Source: Acidobacteriota bacterium (GTDB lineage: Bacteria; Acidobacteriota; Terriglobia; Bryobacterales; Bryobacteraceae). Taken from it: DNA of 57,206 nt. Positions 40,807 to 48,740 of this stretch are shown in pieces (the first letter of the stretch is position 1; each line of letters opens with the position of its first letter). The translations under genes and the position numbers were made by a program. Under the pieces are notes generated by a model. That model worked only from the letters and a program-made list of their open reading frames with translations. It was not told the origin of the DNA and did not search any database. The stretch is taken from positions 1 through 57,206 of the forward strand of contig JACQZR010000161.1 of assembly GCA_016213775.1 (NCBI GenBank), read 5' to 3'.

Positions 40807-42555
40807 TTACTTGGTGAGTGGCGGCGGCGGCACAAGCGGTGGCTTGGGCTGTTCGCCGGGGATCTTTTCGAGTTCGAGATCGTCAATTAGCAGGGCGGGT
40901 GCTACGACGCTGGTGGCTGCCACATATCCGCCCGCGTCCATATGCGCGAACGGCGCCTGGTTTTCGAGATAGTGGAACACGTATACCTCGTCGGAAGCCG
41001 CCTGGATATCTTTCATAGCCCGTGCCGAGAGGCCGCGGAAGCGAACGCCGCGAATCATCTCCTCGCGGCCATCGGGGAACACTTTGTAGATGAGCAGCGG
41101 CCGGCTGACGGGCTTGGCCTGCTGCTGCCCCGCGAACCGGCGCAACTCGTCGAGACCGGCGGTGGAAGGAAAATCCAGCTTACGGACGAGAACGCCGTAA
41201 GGCAGATTGCGCTGCTTCACTATTTCGAGAAAGCGCTTCTTCATATCGGCATTCGAGGTGGGCTGGGAGGAACTGATAAACAGGTTGCCCGCCAGAGCAC
41301 TGTAGTTTCCCAGCGCGCCTGGCAATCGCGCGTGCCCGTTGGATGCCGGAACGCCGCGGATCGGCTGGCGCGTGGAGTAGAAAGTCTTCAGTACTCCCTT
41401 CTCCACCACGGGCAGCGGCTTGGGGACGACACCCTCCGAATCAATGGGATAGTAGCCAAGGAGCGGCGTTCCGCGCCAGCTCTTTTGCGTGGGATCGTCG
41501 ACCGCATCCATCCATTCCGGCATGATGCGCGAACCGATACGCCCCTCCAGATCGCCGGCCGGCAGATTGATCGGACGCTCCGGATCGGAAACGGGCCGGC
41601 GAAAGATGTTGAGGTTCCGGCCGAGCAACTGAGCCAGGAGCTGTGGGCCGGCTACCCCTTCAAACAGCATTGGACCGGAGTAGTTGTCTATCGTCGGGGC
41701 TTTGGCCAACTGATCAATGTTCTCCGCGATCCGGACAGCGGCGGACTTTACGGTATCGGTCGCGGGAAACCCCTCGGGTTCCAATGCCAGGTACTGAACG
41801 TAATCGCGGAGTTGCGTGCCGTCGGGGGCGAGCCCGGTGGCGCGGACGCGGAAAACGGCGAGATTGTCCTGAACGCGGTACGAGCTTCCTTCGCTGTTCA
41901 CTAAGTAGGAGACGCCTTGAGTGATGCTGGCGGTTGCCTCGGAATTGAGGATCTGAGGATAAGCGCTGAACAGGCCTGAGACCTCCTTGACGCGCGCGCG
42001 GTATGATGCGGCGTCCAACGGCTTGCGCACCACCGGCGCAAATAGATTCACCACCGGCGCCACCCCCATGTCGGGCAGTTCTTCAGCAACATTGATATTG
42101 CGCAGTGACGCTTTCTTGCGGGCGAAGGCCTCCAACGCCTGTTTGTACACGCGGTCAGTGGCGAGCCAGAGCTCCAGGCGGAGCGAGTCATAATTGTCGT
42201 CGAGCGAGAATTGGCCGGGATCGTACCGGGTACCGCGGTACATTTCGCTGAAGATGTGGTTGGAGTTGTCGAGCTTGGGATCGCCAACGCGAATGCGCAC
42301 CCGCGGATGACGGAGGCGGTTGTGCGATTCCGTAACCAGCGCCCCGTAAGTGGCCGAGACCGTGAAGAGGTCGGAATCATCGAGCGCGTATTCGATGAAG
42401 TACGGAGGATCGCCAACGACGCGAAGTTGCCGTCCGCGGGCCATTTCGTCTTTCATGGCTTTGAAAACGATGTCGTTCTCCGGAGCCTGCTGCCCCAGGC
42501 AGACTACAGCGGCGGCCATGCATCCCAGTGCTAGTCTGTTGGTGACGTGCTTCAT
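40807..42555 (-). CDS. Exported TldD/TldE-like protein without the zinc motif
   Basis: A 582-residue protein with a signal peptide (MKHVTNRLALGCMAAAVVCL) and the fold of the TldD/PmbA peptidase family: GDPPYFIEYALDDSD, YLVNSEGSSYRVQDN, DNYSGPMLFEGVAGPQLLAQ and VVEKGVLKTFYSTRQP. Where the active paralogue has HExxxH this one reads AQLLGR, so it cannot bind zinc in the usual way. It follows the active paralogue (42589-44289) by 33 bp on the same strand. By analogy with the TldD-TldE pair of E. coli, it is probably the non-catalytic half of a heterodimer, but in the periplasm. The start was chosen at ATG 42555 for the signal peptide. Confidence 0.8.
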   Translation of the reverse strand: MKHVTNRLALGCMAAAVVCLGQQAPENDIVFKAMKDEMARGRQLRVVGDPPYFIEYALDDSDLFTVSATYGALVTESHNRLRHPRVRIRVGDPKLDNSNHIFSEMYRGTRYDPGQFSLDDNYDSLRLELWLATDRVYKQALEAFARKKASLRNINVAEELPDMGVAPVVNLFAPVVRKPLDAASYRARVKEVSGLFSAYPQILNSEATASITQGVSYLVNSEGSSYRVQDNLAVFRVRATGLAPDGTQLRDYVQYLALEPEGFPATDTVKSAAVRIAENIDQLAKAPTIDNYSGPMLFEGVAGPQLLAQLLGRNLNIFRRPVSDPERPINLPAGDLEGRIGSRIMPEWMDAVDDPTQKSWRGTPLLGYYPIDSEGVVPKPLPVVEKGVLKTFYSTRQPIRGVPASNGHARLPGALGNYSALAGNLFISSSQPTSNADMKKRFLEIVKQRNLPYGVLVRKLDFPSTAGLDELRRFAGQQQAKPVSRPLLIYKVFPDGREEMIRGVRFRGLSARAMKDIQAASDEVYVFHYLENQAPFAHMDAGGYVAATSVVAPALLIDDLELEKIPGEQPKPPLVPPPPLTK

Positions 42556-42588
42556 TGCTCGATTCCGATGTGGCATTTCCCTCGTTGC

Positions 42589-44289
42589 CTACTTGCTCGC
42601 GGCCGGGAGCACGGGACGCGGAAGGGCCGGCGGGGAATCTACCCCAGCAGGCTTGCGCTGAATCTCAATCTCGGTGACCAGCAATGCGGGGGATACCGCC
42701 GAAACCGGAACGCTCCCCGATTCCGCACCGCAAATGCCGTTGAACACTTCCATTTCGTTAGACGTTGCCACGATCTTGGCAAAACTGGCCAGCGGAGTCC
42801 CGACGATGCTTACGCCGCGAACGAGTTCGTCGGGTTTGCCGTCCGGATAGATTCGATACACCACGAGCGGAACCACGGTGAATGCTTGCAGACCCTGCCG
42901 GCCTGTGGTCGTGTAACCGCCGGTCACTTGATCGAAGAGGAGACCGTAAGGCTTGCCCTGCTTCTTCACTTCGGCGATCAGCATCTCGCGCAGTTGCAGC
43001 CTGGAGACGGCTTGCGTGGATTCCACCAGCAGATTCGACTGGCGGGAGACCACCTCTGCGCCGGCCTGGCGGCGTCCGTGTCCGTTGGACTTGGCGAAGT
43101 TGCGAATGGGCGAGCGCGACATAAGGAACGTGTTGAGAATCCCTTTCTCCACCACCTTGACGGGTTGACCCTTGACACCTTCGTCATCGTAGAGGTACCA
43201 GCCGTTGAGGTCGGTCTTCCCGATGGTCTTGCGAGTGGGGTCGAAAGTGACGGAGAGGAACTCGGGCAGGACCGGCTTGCCCACGCTCTTGGTGAACGTC
43301 TGGCCTTCGCTTTCGTCCTTCTGGCGGTGGCCTTCCACACGATGGCCGAAGATCTCGTGGAAGAAGACGCCAGAGGAACTGCCCGAAAGGATTGCCGGGC
43401 CGACATAGGGATCAACCGGGGCGGCACGAAGAAGGTCAGTCACGCGCTGTGCAACGCGGGCGACCGCGGCTTGGATCACATCGTCCTTGGGGAGACGGTC
43501 CGCGGATTCGCCTTCGAAGCTCTCAAAGGCGGAGAGGTCCATTCCGTCGGAAGCCTTGCCTTGCGCGGAAACAATGATGCGGACGAAACCACGGCCATGC
43601 TGGAGCCGGGTACCCTCCGAATTCACAAGATACTTGGACTGGCGCGTGCCTGCGAGGGTGATGTTAGAGGATAGAACGCCGCGGTGTTTGTTGAATTCCT
43701 CGGACCACTTGCGAACCTTGGCGGCCCATTCCTGGTTGGAGACTTTCAGCTTCGCCGGGACTTCGGTGTGGCGGGCAGGCTCTTCAACCGAGAAATCGTC
43801 CGAGGTGTCTTCCTCGGCTGCTTTCACCTGCGTGTTGGTCTTGAGCCGGATGAGCCGTTGGGTGGCCAACCGGTAGATTCGATCGGTTTCGGCCCAGGCA
43901 CGGCGGCGTACGGAGACGGCGTTTTCCTCTACGGGGAGTTGGACACCGGCGGTGAATTGCGGCCAATCGCCGCGCATGCGGTGGTAGTTGTCGAGCTTGG
44001 GGGACCCGATGCGGAGAGTGACATCGAGATTGCGCGTGTGACTGCGATTGCTCGAGTGGAGTGCCCCAAAGCTGGCGGAGACGGACTCTGACTCGTCCTC
44101 GGTAACGGCGTAGGCGAGGTAGTACGCCGGCGGGTCGCCTTTTTCCTTGAGGACGGTGAAATTGCGGGCCAGTTCTTCACCAAGTGCATCAAGCAAAGGC
44201 GTTTGAGCCGGGAGTGGGAGGATCAGGACGCCGGAAAACACGGCGAGTGCGGACGTGCGCAGGAGTGGCACCACGCCCCAGAATAGCAT
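42589..44289 (-). CDS. Exported TldD-family metalloprotease
   Basis: The 566-residue protein has an N-terminal membrane or signal segment (FWGVVPLLRTSALAVFSGVL) and an intact TldD catalytic motif HEIFGHRVEG (residues 311-320), with the HExxxH zinc ligands. Other family marks are YLVNSEGTRLQHGRGFVRI, LNGWYLYDDEGVKGQPVKVV and KSNGHGRRQAGAEVVSR. E. coli TldD acts with TldE in the cytosol to degrade unfolded peptides and mature modified peptides; this pair appears exported and lacks an obvious peptide precursor nearby. It is the first gene of a two-gene unit. Confidence 0.83.
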   Translation of the reverse strand: MLFWGVVPLLRTSALAVFSGVLILPLPAQTPLLDALGEELARNFTVLKEKGDPPAYYLAYAVTEDESESVSASFGALHSSNRSHTRNLDVTLRIGSPKLDNYHRMRGDWPQFTAGVQLPVEENAVSVRRRAWAETDRIYRLATQRLIRLKTNTQVKAAEEDTSDDFSVEEPARHTEVPAKLKVSNQEWAAKVRKWSEEFNKHRGVLSSNITLAGTRQSKYLVNSEGTRLQHGRGFVRIIVSAQGKASDGMDLSAFESFEGESADRLPKDDVIQAAVARVAQRVTDLLRAAPVDPYVGPAILSGSSSGVFFHEIFGHRVEGHRQKDESEGQTFTKSVGKPVLPEFLSVTFDPTRKTIGKTDLNGWYLYDDEGVKGQPVKVVEKGILNTFLMSRSPIRNFAKSNGHGRRQAGAEVVSRQSNLLVESTQAVSRLQLREMLIAEVKKQGKPYGLLFDQVTGGYTTTGRQGLQAFTVVPLVVYRIYPDGKPDELVRGVSIVGTPLASFAKIVATSNEMEVFNGICGAESGSVPVSAVSPALLVTEIEIQRKPAGVDSPPALPRPVLPAASK

Positions 44290-44310
44290 GGAGAGGCCGT
44301 GGCAAGAACC

Positions 44311-44331
44311 GTTCCCTCACGATCGCGGCTC
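44311..44331. repeat. Dispersed intergenic repeat, copy 2
   Basis: Matches 20071-20091 at 19 of 21 positions (core TCCCTCACGATCGCGGCTC) and lies 22 bp upstream of the TldD-like gene. See copy 1. Confidence 0.5.
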
Positions 44332-44378
44332 GGTAACATGTTGATCCTACTGAGCCGTGTACGAACTTCGGCCACGGC

Positions 44379-45014
44379 CTACGGTAGTGCGAGTATCCCT
44401 TTGTCCTTCATGCCGGTCAGAGCCAGACCGTAGCGGCCGCGGACGCCGGTCTTCTCAAAGATATGTTTGAGATGGATCTTGACGGTGCCGGGGCGGATGC
44501 CGAGTTGCCGTGCGATGTCCTTGTTCTTGAAGCCCTGTTCGACGAGTTCCATCACCTGATGTTCGCGCGGAGTCAGCTCAGAACGATGCTGCTTTTCCTG
44601 TCTGGCGGATTCGCGAAAAAGGGACTCTTCCATCCAACTGGAGCCCGCGCACACAGCACGGAAGCAGGCAAGGATGGTCTCGGGCGAAGCGGTCTTGCGA
44701 AGAATGCCTTTCGCTCCTATCTGAAGGAAGCGGAGTGCCTCGGCTTCCGAAATGGAAAGACCCCAGACCACAATCGCGACGTCGGCGCGCTGAAGTCGGC
44801 GCTCGGCAATCCAATCGAGAACGATCTGGACGCCAAACGACTTGTCCAAGACAAGAATGCGCGGGCGGACAGCGGCAACAAAACCGTCAGCCTCCTCCAG
44901 CGCATGGACGCCTCCAGCATAGGTGTAATCCGCGCTGTCGTGCAAGAGACTCGCCAAGCCTTGCACCATCAAGGGTTGCGTTTCGCAAGCACCTACCAAA
45001 AATCTATCCGACAT
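44379..45014 (-). CDS. LuxR/NarL-family response regulator
   Basis: A 211-residue regulator with an N-terminal receiver-like domain and C-terminal LuxR helix-turn-helix (LTPREHQVMELVEQGFKNKD, IARQLGIRPGTVKIHLKHIF). The phosphoacceptor-equivalent Asp57 lies in ILVLDKSF and the conserved Lys in ILRKTAS. The usual acidic pair is only partly kept (C10-E11), so phosphorylation may be weak or absent. The ATG at 45014 starts the receiver fold; the frame is open further upstream. It is divergent from the CpaE-like gene, with about 155 bp between the chosen starts, and could control it. Confidence 0.83.
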   Translation of the reverse strand: MSDRFLVGACETQPLMVQGLASLLHDSADYTYAGGVHALEEADGFVAAVRPRILVLDKSFGVQIVLDWIAERRLQRADVAIVVWGLSISEAEALRFLQIGAKGILRKTASPETILACFRAVCAGSSWMEESLFRESARQEKQHRSELTPREHQVMELVEQGFKNKDIARQLGIRPGTVKIHLKHIFEKTGVRGRYGLALTGMKDKGILALP

Positions 45015-45170
45015 CGCTTCTGTGTCCTCCCTGTGTTCCTTATCGGAGAAGGTCCCTGCTGTGTTAGTGCAAGGATGAGGCAATCCCTCTCATGTTTTTA
45101 TTCGATACCGCCGATTCAGGCTTAGACGGTGGACTTCGGAGTCACTTGGAAGCGAGTTCTTTTATCGATC

Positions 45171-46391
45171 ATGCCTAGAGCTGACATAGCGGCGCTATCC
45201 GGAAACTGGAAGGCCCTTCTCATTAGCCCAAACAAAGCGGTCTCTGGCGAGCTTTCGCCAATTCTTTCTAGAAACCTCCCCAACACGCAGCTCTTTGAGA
45301 TGCCCACCTACCCCAGTCGGCACGCGCTTCAGGAACTTGGGGGAGCCCATGGTCCCAACCTTTGCTTCCTTGACCTCATCTCCGACGCCGATCGCGGGCT
45401 CGCTGTCATCAACGAACTTCGGGCGGTACAGGCCAGCATCAAGATCCTGGTGCTCTTGTCCGCCAAGAATCCGGACATCATCCTCCGCGCCATGCGGGCC
45501 GGTGCGGCGGAATTTCTCGTCCGGCCCTTTGATGCGGATGCTTTTGACAACGCCATCGACCGGATTGCCAGTCTCGAACGTGGCGGAAAAGGTGGGTTGG
45601 CGCTCGGCAAAGTGATCTGCATGGTTCCGGCCAAGGGCGCCTGCGGCGCCACTACGATCGCTTCCAATCTGGCCCAGCATTACAAAAGGGTGGGGTTCAA
45701 AAAGATCCTTCTGGCTGACCTCGATCCTCTTACTGGAACCCTTTCATTCCTGCTGAAGCTGAAATCGAGCTACAGCTTTACCGACGCCCTGCAACGGTCG
45801 CATTCGATGGACACCGACATCTGGAAGGGCATCGTCACCAGCGTCGGACCGATTGATGTACTTTTGTCGCCGGAAACCGTGAACGATGGGTTGCACGACC
45901 TGGTGGATGCGAGCGCGATTGTGGATTTCGCTCGCAGCTTCTATGAAGTGGTGATTCTGGACACCGGAACTCCTTACGGAGATTGGAATCTGTCGATCGC
46001 GCGCGGTGCGGACCACGTAGTGCTGGTCTCGACCAATGAGCTTCCGTCGCTCCAGGCAGCACAGCGGGCGCTGGATTATCTGGAGAACAGCTTAGTGGAG
46101 ATGGGACGGATCAGGCTGGTGATCAACCGCTACAGCAAGGAGCATGGACTCAGCCGCGAGGTGATCGAGACCGCCCTGCACACGGATATTTTCCACGTGC
46201 TTCCGTCCGATTACGAGAACGTGCAGCGCGCCCTGATAGAAGGCAAGCCGGTACCCTCGTCCACGGATTTCGGCAAGAGTCTGACGCAACTAGGCGACCT
46301 GCTGGCGCTCCGGCCGAAAGTAGCGGCAGCTCCGCGGAAGAGCTCGGCCATCTCGACGCTGTTGTCGCTGTTCGCCAAACCGGCGAAGTAG
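45171..46391 (+). CDS. CpaE-like pilus assembly ATPase with receiver-like domain
   Basis: The 406-residue protein joins a receiver-like N-terminal domain (about 15-135, with the pseudo-phosphoacceptor site NLCFLDLISDAD and AGAAEFLVRPFD) to a MinD/ParA ATPase domain. The deviant Walker A is KGACGATT (155-162), in the CpaE style GxxGAxT. ILLADLDPLTGTLSFLLKLK and VVILDTGTPYGDWNLSIARG are the following nucleotide-binding elements. CpaE proteins place tight-adherence (Tad) pili at the cell pole. No other tad genes are nearby. GTG 45129 is an alternative start. Confidence 0.82.
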   Translation: MPRADIAALSGNWKALLISPNKAVSGELSPILSRNLPNTQLFEMPTYPSRHALQELGGAHGPNLCFLDLISDADRGLAVINELRAVQASIKILVLLSAKNPDIILRAMRAGAAEFLVRPFDADAFDNAIDRIASLERGGKGGLALGKVICMVPAKGACGATTIASNLAQHYKRVGFKKILLADLDPLTGTLSFLLKLKSSYSFTDALQRSHSMDTDIWKGIVTSVGPIDVLLSPETVNDGLHDLVDASAIVDFARSFYEVVILDTGTPYGDWNLSIARGADHVVLVSTNELPSLQAAQRALDYLENSLVEMGRIRLVINRYSKEHGLSREVIETALHTDIFHVLPSDYENVQRALIEGKPVPSSTDFGKSLTQLGDLLALRPKVAAAPRKSSAISTLLSLFAKPAK

Positions 46392-46407
46392 TTTCACTTG
46401 AAGTTCG

Positions 46408-46468
46408 GGACCGCTCCCTCATCAACAAGCGGTTTTCGGAATTTGTCACAGACTCTGGGGAGCGGTCC
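46408..46468. repeat. Long-range inverted repeat between convergent genes
   Basis: GGACCGCTCCC (46408-46418) is exactly complementary to 46458-46468, with a 39-bp loop. It starts 16 bp after the CpaE-like gene and its second arm touches the stop of the opposing small gene. It may act as a bidirectional transcription end, although no T-run follows. CCGCTCCCTC resembles the dispersed repeat at 20071. Confidence 0.5.
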
Positions 46469-46668
46469 TAGCGAGACCGCGCCAGTATCAACCGCACCCG
46501 GCTGGCCTCCACCAGCCCAAGCACCGTTGCCAGCGCGAAAACCAGAATCCACGGGGAAGGCTCGTTGCCTCCGAGCACCGTGACCAGACCCGCGTATATC
46601 GCTCCGCCGGCGACTCCTCCTCCGAATCCGTCGGCAAAGCCCTTCCACGTTCGTGCGGTGCCTGTCAT
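46468..46668 (-). CDS. Small membrane protein
   Basis: A 66-residue protein with two predicted membrane helices (GFGGGVAGGAIYAGLVTVLG and WILVFALATVLGLVEAS) and a basic end (RVRLILARSR). The shape resembles AtpZ-like or other small two-helix inner membrane proteins but no family is certain. It lies alone between the CpaE-like gene and metW. The codon pattern and ATG support a real gene, with moderate confidence. Confidence 0.5.
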   Translation of the reverse strand: MTGTARTWKGFADGFGGGVAGGAIYAGLVTVLGGNEPSPWILVFALATVLGLVEASRVRLILARSR

Positions 46669-46758
46669 GATTTCCCAGCCCTCCCCGTGTGTCGGTTAGT
46701 TCCTCCGAACCGGCCCACTAGGTAAGGCGCAAAACAATCGTGGAAGTCTATCACGCCC

Positions 46759-47403
46759 TCAAAGATTTTTTTCTGATTCCCGAATCATGTAAACCGCAAT
46801 CTCCGCGGTCAGGTTCGGCATCACCGTCACCCGCCGGTTCCCGGACAGGAAAAACCGCCGCTCTACGCCCCACTTCTGCTCGCGGCACAAGTCCTCGAAA
46901 TCATCCACCGTGAGAAAGTGAATGTTGGGAGAGTCGTACCAGTCATAAGGAAACAGGCCCGTCTTGGGCGCGCGCCCCGACAGCAGGTGCGACAGCCGCA
47001 CGCTCCAATGTCCGAAATTCGGAAACGCCACGATGATCTGCTTTCCCACCCGCAGCATCTCCTTCAAGACTTTCAACGGTTTCAAGGTCTGCTGCAGCGT
47101 CTGGCTGAGAATCACATAGTCGAACGTCTTCGGCGGATAGTCGATCAACCCCTGATCGATGTCGCCCTGATACACCGAGACCCCGCGCGCAATCGCCTGC
47201 TGCACCCGCTCCCGGTTCAGTTCCACGCCGCTGGCCCGGACGTTCTTGTTGTCCATAAGCCATTCCAGGAGTTCGCCTTCGCTGCAGCCCAGGTCCAGCA
47301 CCTTTGACCCCGGCTCAATCAACTCGCCGATGATCGCGTAGTCGCCGCGATTCAGCACTTCCTTCACCAACCGGCGGTACGTCACGGGAGGCGTTGTACC
47401 CAT
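46759..47403 (-). CDS. metW: Methionine biosynthesis protein MetW
   Basis: The 214-residue methyltransferase-like protein has the MetW hallmarks: YAIIGELIEPGSKVLDLGCS with the SAM-binding loop, EGELLEWLMDNKNVRASGVE, DYVILSQTLQQTLKPLKVLK and the strongly conserved FPNFGHWSVRLSHLLSGRAP followed by YDWYDSPNIHFLTVDDFE. MetW partners with MetX to make O-acyl-homoserine. The metX stop overlaps the metW start, the standard arrangement. Confidence 0.94.
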   Translation of the reverse strand: MGTTPPVTYRRLVKEVLNRGDYAIIGELIEPGSKVLDLGCSEGELLEWLMDNKNVRASGVELNRERVQQAIARGVSVYQGDIDQGLIDYPPKTFDYVILSQTLQQTLKPLKVLKEMLRVGKQIIVAFPNFGHWSVRLSHLLSGRAPKTGLFPYDWYDSPNIHFLTVDDFEDLCREQKWGVERRFFLSGNRRVTVMPNLTAEIAVYMIRESEKNL

Positions 47404-48509
47404 TACGCGGCCTCTTTCTGCACACGGCCGAGAAACCCGCGAATCAATTCCGTCTGCTCTCCCACTTCCACCAGAAACGCGTCGTGGCCATAGTTGGACG
47501 ACAGTTCGCAGTAGGCCACGTCCTTGCCGCGGCTCCGCAGCGCGCTCACGATCTCCAGGGATTGATAGCTCGGATACAGCCAGTCGGAAGTGAAACTGAT
47601 CACCAGAAACCGCGCCTTGGCCTGCTCCAGCGCCGCTCCCAGCGTCGGGAAGCCCTGTGACAAATCGAACACGTCCATCGCTTTGGTTATGTAGAGGTAC
47701 GAATTCGCGTCGAACCGGTCTACAAATTGCGACCCGCGGTAGCGCAGGTAGCTCTCCACCTCGAACTCATCATCAAAGGCGAACGCGATGCCTTCCCTGC
47801 TCTTAAAGCGCCGGCCGAACTTCTCCCTCATCGAATCGTCACTCATGTAGGTGATGTGCCCCACCATGCGAGCCACGGACAGCCCGCGGCGCGGCGGATT
47901 CTGCCCGTAGTAGTTGCCACCGTTCCAATCCGGATCCGCCATGATCGCCTGCCGGCCAACTTCATTAAACGCGATCTGCTGCGCGCTATGACGCCCCGTG
48001 GTAGCGATCGGAAATGCCGCCGCGACCATGTCCGGATACCGAACGGCCCACTCCAACACCTGCATCCCTCCCATCGAGCCGCCCGCCACCGCCAGCAGTC
48101 GCGAGATCCCGAGGTGCGTCACCAGCTTGTGCTGCAGCCGCACCATGTCGCCGATCGTGATCATTGGGAACGACATCGCGAAAGGCTTGCCGGTTTGCGG
48201 ATCAATCGAGGACGGTCCAGTCGTCCCCCTGCACCCGCCGAGCACATTCGCACAGATAACAAAGTACTTGTTGGTGTCGAACGCCTTGTGTGGCCCAACC
48301 ATATTGTCCCACCAGCCAGGCTTTCCCGATTCTTCGCTGATCCCCGCGGCGTGCGCATCGCCCGTAAAGGCGTGCAGAGCCAGAATGGCGTTCGACCGGT
48401 TCGCATTCAACTCGCCGTAGGTCTGGTAGGCGACATCCACCGGCGTAATAACGACTCCGGACTCGAGTTGGATCGAGTCAAATCGGACGGACTGTGTGCT
48501 GACGATCAT
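47403..48509 (-). CDS. metX: Homoserine O-acyltransferase MetX
   Basis: The 368-residue alpha/beta hydrolase-fold enzyme moves an acetyl (or succinyl) group from acyl-CoA to homoserine, the entry step of methionine synthesis. Motifs: VAYQTYGELNANRSNAILAL, CANVLGGCRGTTGPSSIDPQ, nucleophile elbow GGSMGGMQVLEW, catalytic Asp in FTSDWLYP and His in NYGHDAFLVE. The frame extends upstream, but ATG 48509 begins the family-like sequence. Acetyl versus succinyl preference is not settled here. No SAM riboswitch was recognised upstream. Confidence 0.94.
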   Translation of the reverse strand: MIVSTQSVRFDSIQLESGVVITPVDVAYQTYGELNANRSNAILALHAFTGDAHAAGISEESGKPGWWDNMVGPHKAFDTNKYFVICANVLGGCRGTTGPSSIDPQTGKPFAMSFPMITIGDMVRLQHKLVTHLGISRLLAVAGGSMGGMQVLEWAVRYPDMVAAAFPIATTGRHSAQQIAFNEVGRQAIMADPDWNGGNYYGQNPPRRGLSVARMVGHITYMSDDSMREKFGRRFKSREGIAFAFDDEFEVESYLRYRGSQFVDRFDANSYLYITKAMDVFDLSQGFPTLGAALEQAKARFLVISFTSDWLYPSYQSLEIVSALRSRGKDVAYCELSSNYGHDAFLVEVGEQTELIRGFLGRVQKEAA

Positions 48510-48740
48510 CCTGAAATGGGAGCTTGATTCGATGATACCAGAGGCATGACGATTCTCTCGCGTCTGCGCGACTATTGCATCCAAGCCGTGTTCGCCCTAT
48601 TGGATACCTCCACCGTCTTCTTGGTGCTTACCTTTTGCCGGGGCTGATCAACGCAATCGATCAAGCCGATATCCAGTGCAGAGGAGGATCACCCCCTGCT
48701 TACGAAATACTTACTCTCCCGTTGGAAGGCGCGAGTTGCT

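Noticed and set aside
42547-43674. 375-codon open frame antisense to the TldD-like gene
   Set aside because: It overlaps the conserved HExxxH-bearing protein on the other strand and has no ribosome binding site or known motif.
48510-48740. SAM riboswitch upstream of metX
   Set aside because: No match to SAM-I or SAM-II core sequences and no terminator-like hairpin between the gap and the metX start.
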